Shown here: positions 1 to 11,420 of the stretch, in pieces
Layout of the letters: every line of letters starts with the position of its first letter
Position numbering within the stretch: the first letter of the stretch is position 1
DNA from: Erodium maritimum
Lineage: Eukaryota; Streptophyta; Magnoliopsida; Geraniales; Geraniaceae
Direction: 5' to 3'
DNA length: 64,000 nucleotides
Assembly (NCBI GenBank): GCA_963921825.1
Contig: OY997590.1
Coordinates: 46,331,039 to 46,395,038, forward strand
Position numbers and translations under genes: made by a program
The notes under the pieces: generated by a model
What the model saw: the letters and a program-made list of their open reading frames with translations, nothing else
Databases searched by the model: none
Told to the model about the DNA's origin: nothing

Positions 1-905
1 TAGAATATTGAAAATGCCATTTCCAACATCCAATGTATATTCTTCGGTGTTTAACACGGATACAGATATAATACTCCAAATAAAATTAGGTATGCAATAT
101 ACATTGTTTAGTACAGAACAAGGTCACTTGGCAAACGAAGACTCATGGATCCTACAGAAGTCATCACAACCCTTATATTGTTGCCTACTCTGAGGTCCAC
201 TTTGTTCTTCTCCAAGCTTCTCATACCTTCCATCCATTGTACGTCAGTGCCCATGTGAAATTAAGCTCTGGTATCCAATACCCATGAATCTTTGGAAGTA
301 GTGAGAGGTAGCTGGATAAAGTTAATACCTAATGAAGGCGCAGTCCCACTACCCTTCTTTAGATCATCCTGGTTTTTCCCGCAATCCTTTTTCGTTGACG
401 AGGCTTCTAGCACTAGAAGCAGACAGTCTCATCCTCCTTAGCCTTCCTTGAGGACCCTAAAGTCCTTGGAGGGTTAGGAAAGATCGAGTGTCTCATCTTT
501 CCTCCCAGGTGTGTAGGGGTCTTGCCCTTGAAACAAGATCCCTTTCTGACCATTAGAATATACTTGGATTCCAAATCCTTGATATTCTTCTCAGCGGTTA
601 CAAACGTGCCATGTAACTCTTATATGGTCTTGTCCACATCATGCATTTAATAGTTCATGATGAACTCAACATACACACGCGGCACAGAGCGCATAAACCT
701 ATTTGCTGCCATCTCTGATTCTATCTTAAGATCCAGTCCATTAAGTTGTTCGAGATGCCCCTTCATTTTCTGATTCTATCTCAAGGTCATTTTCTTTGCG
801 TTTATATTTGAGGACCATCCTCATATTTCTCTACCAGTCCAGATAGTTTGTCCCATTAAGATTTATCCCGTCAATCATGGTGTTCAATGACAAACTATTG
901 TTTAC
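1..905 (-). pseudogene. Copia gag-protease remnant (COP-0)
   Basis: Read on the minus strand, the order is gag then protease, as in Ty1/copia polyproteins. Near 905-850 a gag N-terminal motif G-T-N-Y-L-D-W is followed by a helical gag body with M-D-K-T-I and L-H-G-T-F-V-T-A-E (about 600-770). A protease segment follows from about 300 down to 1. The protease active site, normally D-T-G, reads S-W-V-L-D-T-R followed by a stop. Downstream, D-L-R-V-G-N is the conserved copia protease strand. There are several stops and frame changes, and the rest of pol lies beyond the left window edge. The element is dead. Family assignment to Ty1/copia is firm; the lineage is not determined. Confidence 0.75.
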
Positions 906-2220
906 TTTTTCCATGAAGATCAAGTTTAAACACCAACGACTGATTTTAAACCTTTAGAATCTAAAACCAAGATCCTTGATTCAACGATTAAGCTGAACTA
1001 ATGCTCACCACTTAATCGAGCTATGTAGGTAGTACTCCATCCAATCACATCCAATGTGACTCTTGGCTTGGGTATGTACTCATATACACGACTTACCCTA
1101 TCTGATACCCTAGCTCAACCTCAAGCTGAGAATCGTAGTCGGGTCCACCAATTTTCAACTATGGCCCGTCACTATGTAGGCGCTCCGCTAATACGCACGA
1201 CACCCACATATGTCGTCCAAACCTACTACCCCGCTTTCCCATGGATGCTCCGCTAATGCGCACGACACCCACATGACAGGGAGGTAGTAAGGTGTTGATA
1301 ATTGGGAGGTATCGGACATGACCCGTTTATACTTGTACGATTGGGTTTAAACCTTTTAGCACATCCTAGATTCGATGAGCACATCAAATAGATTCCAAAT
1401 GTGATGATGCCTCCAATTACATCCAATGTAATTCTTCCTTCGAACCCGTCAACTACATCCAATGTAATGACGATTCTAAGGGCTCACAAACAATGATCAA
1501 AATCCAATTTTATCTTTGTATGTGAGGTGATATGCTCCGTAATTAAAGTTAAACATGCAATTCTAAAACACAGAATTAATCATGTAAAAACTAAACAAAG
1601 CATAAATCAATAAATTTGCACATAATATCCCCCTAAACTAACTTCCACTAGCTTCTTTAGTTCCACCGACTCCAAGCCGATGTCAGCACCCGAAAAGCAA
1701 CCAGTTGACCTTTTCGCCCTTTCTCCTTCTCGAGCAAAAGATTACAATTTAATACACGAATCGCATGTCGGGAAGTAACAAATATTACAAATAAGTGGTT
1801 CGACGACCACACCTACAAAAAAATTATTACATGCTAACTTTAACGGCTTGTAGGCCAGCAAAAGCGATAAGTAATTAAATCGAGCTCGGGGCTATTATGT
1901 ACACTATGCGAACATCACATCACACATCGTGTTATCAAACAAGCATGTTATTAAATATCATGTGATTTTCCGGTTTTAATTAATAGCCAAGTTTTGAAAA
2001 ATTTTGAAGCTCGATTTATCGAAACCGATCAAAATTGAAACCGTTGAACATTTTATAATTTAGTTCCTCAAGACGGTTCCAAACTCGTCATGACTAAAAA
2101 AACGGTTTGGCCCGGCATATCGACCATCCAATGGTCATGCTTGGCCTAGCTTCATTCAACGGAGCCCCGTTTGGTCTCGGTTTTGGCTCCCAGGGAGTCC
2201 CGCTCCCGAGACCCAAAAAA
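906..2220 (-). other. Probable COP-0 leader and 5' LTR remnant
   Basis: No open frame or domain is recognisable here. The stretch lies upstream (minus strand) of the COP-0 gag start, where a copia leader, primer site and 5' LTR belong, so I infer that origin. I could not find a clean primer-binding site or TG...CA LTR ends. It contains short duplicated phrases, for example GCTCCGCTAAT followed by GCGCACGACACCCACA or a near copy at about 1187-1214 and 1249-1275, and a repeated ACATCCAATGTAAT at about 1419-1468. The boundary with LINE-A near 2.1-2.2 kb is not sharp. Confidence 0.35.
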
Positions 2221-2455
2221 TCAACTTTTTCAAAAATTACAGATTTGATATAATTTTCAAAAGTGACAATCCTCTTATAGGGGCCTTGCCCTTGCCAAGT
2301 AACACTCCTCTTATAATGGCAAGTTAAGAGAGAAGGCCCAAGATCCTTTTTGAAATTAGCACATTCCCATGTATATGCTTGATTCTGTATTTTGGAAAAG
2401 ATCTCCTCTGAGGTGAGGAAGTTGTTTGAAAGAGGGCTTGGTTTCTGGCTAACCA
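2221..2455 (-). pseudogene. LINE-A ORF2, C-terminal tail
   Basis: This is the last coding piece of LINE-A, separated from the rest by the solo LTR. Joined across the AACCA duplication it gives W-L-A-R-N-Q-A-L-F, the tryptophan and arginine-rich motif that follows the zinc-ribbon domain in plant L1 proteins. Downstream it is broken by stops, and the true end of the protein cannot be placed. Part of this strand also reads open through the neighbouring LTR start, which is coincidental. Confidence 0.6.
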
Positions 2456-2992
2456 TGTCACGCAACAATTTCAGTAAACCGAACTCGGGACGCGAACATT
2501 TAAAATAATAAAACATTTTGAAACCCTTTTCATAGATCACTTTAAAATCACCGTTTGCTCAACAAAATAATATTTACAACTCAAAATCAGTCCCAACAAG
2601 TGGACAAAAACATGGTATACGTCGCTAGACTCAAAATAAACCCAGAATCCCGCTTCTAGCTCTTCAAGCTTCAGAAGCTCACCTTGTCCAGCCTGCAAAC
2701 GGTACAACCACGGATAACAGACTGACTACGGCATAATTAGCAGACAATGCCGGTAACACCAACAACAACTCAACACCGGGGAACACTATCCCCAACCCAA
2801 GTACTCAAAAGACCCACAACAGTTACCTTCCTCAACAGACTCAACACTCGGACTCGTGATGTAAACCCGACACAACCATTGACGACATCCTCCAAAGACG
2901 CGACAGAAAACTACGCAACACCAAACAAGATCACAAAGGATCGCACACCAAACAAGATCACAAAGGATCGCATTCCTCCCAGATGCTCAGTG

Positions 2993-3190
2993 CCAAAGAA
3001 CGCTCGCAACCTCCCGAGACTCTAACTCGGTCAGGCCAGCCAAAGAACGCTCGCAACCTCCCGAGACTCTAACTCGGTCAGGCTAGCCAAAGAACGTTCG
3101 CAACCTCCGGAGACTCTAACTCGGTCAGGCCAACCAAAGAACGCTCGCAACCTCCCGAGACTCTAACTGGGTCAGGCCAGCCAAAGAATG
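2993..3190. repeat. 47-bp tandem repeat inside solo LTR
   Basis: About four copies of a 47-bp unit (CCAAAGAACGCTCGCAACCT and so on, ending GGTCAGGCCAG). The same repeat occurs in GYP-2 LTRs at about 27275-27425 and 34120-34270 on the other strand. No spacers, so it is not a CRISPR. Confidence 0.85.
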
Positions 3191-3382
3191 CTCACAATCC
3201 CAAACCACACACGCGCGGCCAGGACCCCTTTCTTGTCGGGTGGGCCCCCTACCCCGTCTGAACATGCAGACGCGTGTGCTCGTGGACCCCCGTTTCATGA
3301 AGCGGGCCCCCAACCTCAGGTAACCACAATCACAATCACAAGCAAGTTCAACAACCAGTAATAACACAGGTTCAACACTCAC

Positions 3383-3745
3383 ATGCACTCATGGCCACCC
3401 AAGACACCAATAGTAAAACTCGGACTCAACAGCCCCACAGGCACTCACGGCCTCCCAAGATACACCAACAGTAACTCATGGGCTGAACAACTCCACGGGC
3501 ACTCACGGCCACTCAAACCACCAACAGTAACTCACGGGCTCAACAACCCAACAGGCACTCGCGGCCTCTCAAAACCACCGACAGTCACTCACGGGCTCAA
3601 CAACCCCACAGGCACTCACGGCCTCCCAAGACACACCAACAGTAACTCACGGGCTCAACAACCCTACAGGCACTCACGGCCTCCCAAGACACACCGCCAA
3701 TAAAGACACGGGTTCAACAACCCCACAGGCACTCACGGCCTCCGA
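3383..3745. repeat. About 57-bp tandem repeat inside solo LTR
   Basis: Degenerate copies of a unit containing GGCACTCACGGCC and GGGCTCAACAACCCCACAGG. Homologous arrays sit in both GYP-2 LTRs (58-bp unit, about 26700-27110 and 33640-33960) and in both GYP-4 LTRs. A long open frame crosses the array only because the repeat period is near a multiple of three. Confidence 0.8.
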
Positions 3746-4840
3746 GTCAATTAATTTCCGTTTCAAGTTTCTAAACCCGTTAATTATAAATTTTCCAATC
3801 TAATTCCAATTTTCGATTCGGTTACGGATAAATGGTCCGGGGAATGTTTTAAACCTCCCGAACACTAAACCCGAGCACCCGAGCACGTGGGCCCTACCCG
3901 GCCCAACTTGACCGTGGGCCCTAGGGCTTTAATGGGCCCGGCCCACCATGGTGGTGGCCGGCCCTAGCTCCGGCCAGCCACCTAGACATGGTGGCCGGAG
4001 CTCCACCCGAGCTCCCGGTCACCGGAAAACGTGCTCCTTCACCTCCCAATGTCTCCAAAACGTCTCCAACATTCCCCCAACCTCATTACAACCCTAACTA
4101 ATCATTTTTAACCAAACCCTAACATTTGAAATTTAACAAAACGGGAATCGGTTCGGTGCTTACCAAAGAGGAGGATGAGGAGAGTTTGACTCTTCAAACT
4201 TTGAGACGATCCAAGGGTTAGAGGATGTGAATAGTGACCCCAAACCATAGTTTCCTTCTCTTCTTCTCTCCCTTTCTTATCTCTTCTTTCTCTTTCTAAA
4301 AACTACTTTTTTTCCTTTTTTTTTCTATTTTCTAAGTGTTGGCCGAAACCCCCCTATACTCTCTTCTTCAATTTCCCCCCCAAAACTAACACCACCACTT
4401 GTTTGACAAGTGGCAAGGTGGGTCCCACACCTTTTTGGGAAAATATCTACTAGATATTTTCCAATCAGATTCGCAAAAATCGGATGTTTCGGGCCCCGAA
4501 CGGGCACTTTTCCCCAAAAATTACGAAGCTTGACGGGCTACACGGAAACGGCTCAACTAAGTCCGCTGCGACGACGGCTAAGCTTTTTGGATCCAAAACG
4601 GTCCTCGAATGGACCAAATAGTCGCTCGGTTGACTTTTCCAGCGAAAAGTCACCATTTCCGGAATTGATCAGAAAGTTTCCCTGAGTCCCCCGGAACTCA
4701 CTTTGGTTGATAACGGGGTCAACTTAAGCCCGGTATGACACTCGGGGTCATTTTAGGTTCAATTAAGTGTCAGTCTTAAAATTTTAAATTTTCCTTTTTT
4801 TCGCAGGTTTGACTGGCGTTGACCGGGAGTGGTTATTACA

Positions 4841-5766
4841 AACCATACATGCCAGCAAGTAATATTTAATATATTTCTCTAGGATCTTTTAGACAGTGAG
4901 GATACCAGAGTACCACAAGAAGTGAATAGCTGTTTGATGGTTGATGGAATTGCCCAATTAATTCCCCATCAACAGAAAATGTGTCCCCAACTTTTCCAAG
5001 CTCTATCACAATGCAACAAAGTATGTGAGGTATATTATAGATCATTGTTACAAACAGGACAAAGCACTCCTTGTAATGACAATTGCATGCCCCTTGAATC
5101 TAGAAAGCATCTGATGGGTATGGCCTCCATACAAGATAACCAACAGAATGTTGTGATTTTGGGAGGAATTCCAGGTATCCATAAAGCCTTGCCCCAAGGA
5201 GTAGTTACAGATGGAGATGAGGTTTGATTGTCCAATAGCATATAAAGTTTTTTTTTACTGAGAATTCGATCACCTGCCCATATAAGTAGATATGGTTCTT
5301 GAGATAATGTAACTCTAGAGAGAATTAACTTCATAGAATTAAGGTCTGATTCAGCTCTCCCTCTAGAAGTTCTTCTAAAAAGTAGTTCCCAATCTCCCTC
5401 CAAACAGGCTTGTGCAACTAACAACATTTTGTTCATGGATAAGGTGTACAGTCTTGGAAATAGGGTTCTAAATTGAACTTCATCCCACCAGATATTAGAC
5501 AAGAAGTGTATTCTTTCTCCCTTTCCAAATTTTCAGGAGAGACCTCTAATTCCAAAGAGATTTTGAAAAGCTGGATCAGCCTTCATAGCCAAAATATGAT
5601 TCATAAGACTGGAGCCTCCTAATTCTGAGAAAGCAGATAAGTCCCAATTTAAGACATTCCAGCCATACTTGCTACAAATTATCCTTTTCCAAAGAGAGTT
5701 AATGTCTAGGGCAAACCTCCACCACCACTTGGCAAGTAGGGCAATATTCATTTTGGCAAGTATTTT
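4841..5766 (-). pseudogene. LINE-A ORF2, post-RT and zinc-ribbon region
   Basis: The minus strand reads K-I-L-A-K-M-N-I-A-L-L-A-K-W-W-W-R-F (about 5766-5705), a hallmark motif downstream of the RT in plant L1 ORF2. It is followed by a conserved stretch ending P-P-K-I-T-T-F-C-W (about 5200-5160) and C-P-V-C-N-N-D, the first zinc ligands of the reverse-transcriptase zinc-binding domain (zf-RVT). Two long frames are separated by a frame change near 5520. The upper edge at 5766 is the exact insertion point of GYP-1. The lower edge is the AACCA target site of the solo LTR. The region is non-functional because it is split and frameshifted. Confidence 0.8.
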
Positions 5767-8700
5767 TGTAAAGACCGAAAAAATTAAATTGGGGCAATCT
5801 TTTACAAAAGGAAACGTCGGGGTGGATTTTTGCAACGAGTGTTTTTTTTAAAGGGAAAAATCAAAAAAAAAAAGAAAGAAGAAGGGAAAAGAGGGCTGAT
5901 CTGGTTTGAGCTGGAGATTGGGCCGGTTCAGGCCCAATTCGTTGAGTGTGTCAGGCCAAGAAGCACGGCCCGACCCGGTGACACTAAAGGCCAGCCCTGG
6001 TTGCGTTATAACATGAACCGAACCCTAATTTAGGGTTACTGTTCATCATCCTCACGCCTCACCCTCCCCCTTTCTCTCTCGCGTGCACTAGAACCAGACG
6101 TTGCCGCCGTCCTTCCTCAGGCCACCCCTCTTCGTTCCACTGCTTCTCCTCCACGTAGAAACCACGCCTTACCCCCCCTCTTCCTCGTACACGGCGACCC
6201 GTGCCGGCATCGGACACGAGACGTCTCGCCGGAGCCCTTCGCTTCCAATCGTCGACTCCGAACTCCAATCGAGCACGCCAGTGACCAAATCGAGCAGTCC
6301 GAGCTCACTCGCACCCCTACCCTCTCTCTCTGACCTCAATCCGACGGAAAACGCGTTCTCCTGAGCTTTTCCGAGCAGTTTCAGACGGATTCGCCGCCAG
6401 CGAAGACGTGAACTCCAGATCTGAAGGGGAAGCACTTCTGGGTCTCACTCGAGCCTCGCCATCAAGGCTACGGCGTCACCAGCACCCCACGCTCCTCGCC
6501 GCCCTGTTTCCTCCCTTTTCCGAGCGTTTCCGACGCGATGGCCGGTGGCCGGAGTACCATTGCCCGCCTGAGACGCCGACGGAGTCAGGGCAACTCGGAC
6601 TCATGGTCAAACAGGCTTGGGCCAGTTGGGCCTTGGGCCTGGTTGGCAACGGGCCGGGCGAGACAGTTCAGGCCTTGGGCTGGCACCAGCAGAAGACGGG
6701 CTTGGCCTAGTACACCTCGCGGGCCAGGCCGGGCTCGGTAGTGGGTCAGGATCCGGACCGGGTCGGGTCTGGACTCGGGTTTGGGCTTGGGTCCGGGTCC
6801 GATCCGGGTCAACCCGGTTTGACAGAAATTATTTTTAAAAACAGATTTAATTAATGAATTTAATTAAGTAAAGGTGAGAATTTTAAAGGACTTTTTGGAT
6901 AAATCTGTGGACCTTTGGGCATTTATTGGTATTGATTGGACTTTTTATGTGTCAAACTTAGACGGGACTTCGCCCGAGATCAAGGGCTTGAACCCGAGCT
7001 AGAAGAACGAAGATCACGCCGGAACCCGTGTGAAGAACGGAGTGGTGACCACTCGAGCGTTTCTTCAGAGTTTTATTAGAGGAAGACCACAAGGTAGGGA
7101 AAGTCTTAATTACGTAACTACCGCTTAGAATGCATGATTAGGATAATAAAATCGGAAAGGTCCTAGAATTGCCTATGGGACGCGAATAACTAGAATAATC
7201 GTATTTCAATTACTAATAAACGATGAGTCTAGTATGCATGCTTAGGACGATGACAATTAGTGAAGTGTGCTTTCAATACTTGGGAACTTGATTTACTGGT
7301 AGAGAGGCTGTGAAGAGCTCTCGGATTAGTTGCGTGCTAGATTCACATGCTTGATTGATTGTTGTCGGGTTAACTTAAGAGTCTAATGAAACTAGATTAG
7401 CTTGTCTTATCGAATGCCTATTTGTTCGTTCACATGATGATTGATTAGTCGAATGCATACTTGGTTGATTGAGTGTTTATGATCGAGTATGACTGGTTGT
7501 GCCAAAGGGGTACAATCAGGTGATCGATGTACCGATGCTTGATGACAGGTAAGTGTACGGTAAGTATGAAATGGTGTTGGTTGTCTGGGTTGTGATGAAA
7601 GTGTGTTCCGATGTGTGTTGCTTGATGGATGAATGAAATGCTTGTTCCTTTATTCTTGTTCTTGAATGTATGCTCGTTTATTAGTTTGTCTGTTTGTTTG
7701 TTTGGTTCGGTACTACACCGGGGGGGTAATCCGGTGCCGTTGTGGTGGTTGGAGTTGGACAGATACAGTGAGATACAGACTGAGTATTGGAGCCTGAGGG
7801 CCTTGGTTATTGGTTAATACGAGAGTTAATTATCGGCAGATCCTACGGGATATTGACTGATGTGAGGAGCTACGGCTCGGCAGATCCTACGGGATATTGA
7901 GTGATGTGAGGAGCTACGGCTCGGTAGATCCTACGGGATATTGAGTGATGTGAGGAGCTACGGCTCGGCAGATCCTACGGGATATTGAGTGATGTGAGGA
8001 GCTACGGCTCGGCAGATCCTACGGGATATTGAGTGATGTGAGGAGCTACGACTCGGCAGATCCTACGGGATATTGAGTGACGAGAGGAGCCTATGGCTCG
8101 GCAGATCCTACGGGATATTGAGTGACGAGAGGAGCCTATGGCTCGGCAGATCCTGCAGGATATTGATTCTGGTTACTTAAGGTTTCACCCCAAGGAACTG
8201 CGTCCCAGGGGAACGCTACTTGGTTCCCTATGACATATGGTCCTTAGGTGGCATTTCCGAATTGGTTTCGGTGCCCCGATGCATGTACCTCCTCTGGACC
8301 GAGGGAAAATCTGATATGATGTGGATACTATGGTGGATCGGATTATGGGAACCGAGGTGATCCCAGAATCTATCCATGGATCGGAGGCTTGAGAAAGCAA
8401 GTGGTCGGCAAGATACTGTTATTTCCCAGTTTACTCTTATTGAGGCTTTAAATTATTTATTGCGAATTTCTTTATGTTATGGTTACCTTGATACAATGGC
8501 GTTGTTGTAATCGTTTCCGTTTCCTTATTTATCTTATTGCATTGTTGTTCGAATTACATTTATAAGCAGTTCATCTTTGACTTAAGGGTTGAGTTATTAA
8601 GGTTTTTCCTACTGAGCGTAAGCTCACCCCTATTTGTTTATTTATTGTTTGTACAGGTATAATTGAGACTTGGGGAAATTCGAGGCTCGGGAGCTTCCGG

Positions 8701-8918
8701 ATGTCTGGAGAATTGTATTAGAGATGTGTTGGTCCACATAGTTGAACTTTATTTACCTTATGTTACTTATCAAGTTTTAACATCTTTTCTTGGATTATTG
8801 AGAAATACTTTAGTCTCGTTTTCAGCTATAAAGGAATTTATTACAGTTTTATTACTTTTACCTCGATTGTTTTGGCTCACGTCTCGAGTCCGGCCAAAAC
8901 CGGATTTGGGGCGTGACA
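5767..8918 (+). repeat. GYP-1 5' LTR (LTR1)
   Basis: 3152 bp, TG...CA. The same sequence recurs at 13399 (LTR2) and, for its last 724 bp, at 18714 (LTR3). It contains the uninterrupted version (about 6341-6360) of the site where LTR2 carries a solo copia LTR. It also has an eight-copy 44-bp tandem repeat and the TGAGC-GTAA-GCTCA hairpin at 8613-8626. The C/T-rich part (6050-6560) holds open frames on both strands, which I judge to be non-coding. Confidence 0.9.
7833..8165. repeat. 44-bp tandem repeat in GYP-1 LTR1
   Basis: Eight head-to-tail copies of a unit containing CAGATCCTACGGGATATTGA and GTGAGGAGCTACGGCTCGG. The last copies diverge. LTR2 has only five copies (16926-17125), so copy number changes within a single element. 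Confidence 0.92.
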
Positions 8919-8921
8919 ATT

Positions 8922-8934
8922 TGGTATCAGAGCC
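8922..8934 (+). other. GYP-1 primer-binding site (tRNA-Met)
   Basis: TGGTATCAGAGCC lies three bases after the LTR1 end. It is complementary to the 3' end of plant initiator tRNA-Met and is the usual minus-strand primer site of Tekay/Del and many copia elements. Confidence 0.9.
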
Positions 8935-9665
8935 TGGTTATATTTGAAACAGGTTAAATTTTGAACTGTTTTCAAAACCTCGGACCAACGTCAACTAGGT
9001 GGGTAGAGTTAGGAGGTCGAAGTCGTGTGCTCAGTGACGCAAGTGAAAATATTTGATGCGTAGAGTGGGAACGACGAGAATCTTGCTTGTCTCAATGGTT
9101 GTTTAAATTTGAATCTCTTTATTACGATGGTTACATCGCTTGATTGAGATCCTTACCCCATTAACTGTAAGGTACAGTGATCGGTGAAGCCGAATGGTTG
9201 AGATCGGTATTGGATTAACGAGCAATGATCGAACCGTGATAAACTGGTCGTTGAGTAAATTATTTGTTAAGTGTATTACCACTGTGATTGGTCGTTCCAT
9301 GATTGTGAGATTGAAGTTAAGATTAGGTTTAGCTTGGTTGAACGAGCGATGCTCGGGTTGGTTATGACACGTTGGTTAATTAATTATGGAGGGATTTGCC
9401 GCTTAGGACGGCCGTTAATTGTTAAGTAAAACCTGAAGGGTTAAATTGACCGGGTAATAATGAGTTATTTGCTAAGACTCGCGTGGGTTACTTATGGTGT
9501 TCAAGTTGTTGTATAATTGAGTTGTTTCGTGTGCACCTTCGGATAGGACTCTGTGTACAGGTTATTATAAATTGTCCCGCTTAAGCGGATGGTTAGAGGA
9601 AAATACAAACGGGTCATGCCGAATTTTCAGTAGAAACTGAAGTGTTTGCACTATCACGGGCTGAC

Positions 9666-9750
9666 TCAGGGGCGCCACTGTAGTCGAGCGTGATAGAGGG
9701 ATGTCAAGTGGTTACAACGAGATTCGGGGACGCCTAAATCGGGTTGTAAC
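9666..9750 (+). promoter_or_regulatory. Conserved leader element with hairpin (GYP-1 copy)
   Basis: The non-coding leader block contains CTGTAGTCGAGCGTGA, GTCAAGTG, GTTACAAC, TTCGGGGACGCCT and GTTGTAAC in this order. GTTACAAC (9711-9718) and GTTGTAAC (9743-9750) are exact inverted repeats. The same block occurs in the leaders of GYP-2 (28378-28463) and GYP-4 (49396-49480). Its position, between primer site and gag, suggests an RNA dimerisation or packaging signal; that function is inference. Confidence 0.6.
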
Positions 9751-10539
9751 GACGTGAGATCGACATGAATGTTATAAGGAATAAGTAAGGGATGAAGATT
9801 ATGGAAAATGGAAAATAGTTGAGGACATAAACTGTGAAATTTATCGTGTTGTGATTCTAGACCCAATCGAGGGGTATGCTCGTTGCTTTGCGAATTGTGT
9901 GAATTGATTGAGATTGTTCCTCCTGTGGGAGTTGATTGTTTTGTTTGAACCGGTGATTGCTGTTGTGAGACGCACTAGGATGCGGCGTTTTCTGCCTTTA
10001 TATAAAGTATATATATTTATCTACTGAGCCTAAGTGCGGTTGGTCATTATATGATCTTGGTGGGACGCGCGTGAATGTCCTTGTGTTTTGATCGAACCGA
10101 TTGTTCTAAACGAGACTTCGTACTAGCGATCCAAGTGGGATCCCTTCAAGACGTATGAGAACGTCCCTTTTTGATAATTCGAACCACTTGAGTTAATTTG
10201 AGTTATGAGTACTTACGTTTTAAATGCAACGAATACGCGAGCTATCCTGTGTTTACAGTCCGAGGGGGGACCAGAAGTCGTCCCGTTATGGGGCAGGGCC
10301 AGACACCAGCCGTTAGTCTGGCATGGACAGCAAGCGCCAGGGTGCGGCCCCCACAGGACACCAGAGTTGGGAGGTAGACCGGTAGGGTCACCATCGAGCT
10401 TTATTTCAGTCGCAGAGTCGACTCAGGCGACCCCTATGGATGAGGTAGTTCGCGCAGTACCAGCAGCGCTCAGCAGGAGACTGTAGTATCGGCACCAGAG
10501 TTGTGCCTATGACCGACGCCGTTATTATCGAGAGGCCAG

Positions 10540-11420
10540 ACCAGATGCACAGCAACACGGCCAGGCTCTCAGAAATTTTCGGAGGTTGAGTACGCCACTC
10601 AATCCTGGGGGTTCAGACCCCGAGGCAGTTGTATTATGGTTGGAGTGGAGGACCCGCAACTTGGTTACTTCGAGAGTATTTGGATAGTCATCGGAGAATT
10701 TTTTTTCGCGACCGTTCAGCTTGAGAGAGAAGCATGATACTGGTGGCAGCATGGACAGGTCAGGGTTGGAGGCGACTTTTAGCTGTTCATTAGATTGTTC
10801 GTGGAACAGTATCTTCCCCTCGATCCGTTCGAGAGGACCAATACCAGCAGTTGTTGGGTATGCAGTAGAGAGGGATGATCGTCTCTAAGTATGAGGCGAG
10901 GATTCACGTTCCTGTACCGCTTTATGCCGAGATGGTGCAAACCGAGGAGAGCCGCCATAGGTGTTCGAGAGAGGACTCACCCCATCTGTCGCGGATCAAG
11001 TGATTACCTTCAGGATAATGATTAAGAAGCGTCTTCGAGAGACCGCCAAAGCGCGGAAGACCAGGCCGAGGCCGAGTGACTTCCTAAGGCCGTCAAGGAG
11101 TCGCAGTACTAAGAGGCAGAGGACCTCAGGATTGTTTCAACCACGGACCCAGTACGATGGGACACGATGGGTTGGGGCAGCAACGTCGGTTGAACCTGCC
11201 TTGGTGGCACAGTTTTGTCTTTAGTGCAACCAGTTTGGACATCCGGGCCGGAACTGCCCATGGAGTGTTGTATTCACCAACCGTCCTGCATGTCGGCCTA
11301 CGAGAGCCAATAAGAGGACATACTACCACAACAGATTCTTCCACCACCATCGAGAAGAGGACTTCTGTTGCAGTAGGGCCAAGCATACGAGAATGCCGGG
11401 CCCCGGGCTAAGGGACTTGA
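10540..11420 (+). pseudogene. GYP-1 gag, heavily decayed
   Basis: The plus strand holds scattered fragments homologous by eye to the GYP-2 and GYP-4 gag. They include a capsid piece with Y-F-P-L-D-P-F-E-R near 10810, then R-G-M-I-V-S-K-Y-E-A-R (about 10868-10902) and E-M-V-Q-T-E-E (about 10930), matching E-G-M-T-V-A-K-Y-E-A-R and E-M-V-M-T-E-Q in GYP-4. An arginine-rich, nucleocapsid-like segment follows to about 11400. Stops and frame changes are frequent. The start codon cannot be placed. In an intact element this would be the retrotransposon capsid and nucleocapsid protein. Confidence 0.6.

Larger units (their letters stand above)
2456..4840 (-). mobile_element. Solo LTR of a Tekay/Del-type gypsy element
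   Basis: On the minus strand it begins TGTAATAACCACTC and ends with GCGTGACA, the same termini as the LTRs of GYP-2 and GYP-4. It is flanked on both sides by AACCA (2451-2455 and 4841-4845), a perfect 5-bp target duplication. No internal sequence remains, so this is a solo LTR left by LTR-LTR recombination. Compared with GYP-2 and GYP-4 LTRs it has lost the conserved TGAGC-loop-GCTCA hairpin and the pyrimidine tract after it (near 2690-2712). Confidence 0.9.

Noticed and set aside
2094..2540. 148-codon minus-strand open frame as a gene
   Set aside because: Crosses from the solo LTR into LINE-A tail in a frame that is not the LINE frame throughout.
7833..8165. CRISPR-like array of 44-bp units
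   Set aside because: Units are contiguous with no unique spacers and lie in an LTR; ordinary tandem repeat.
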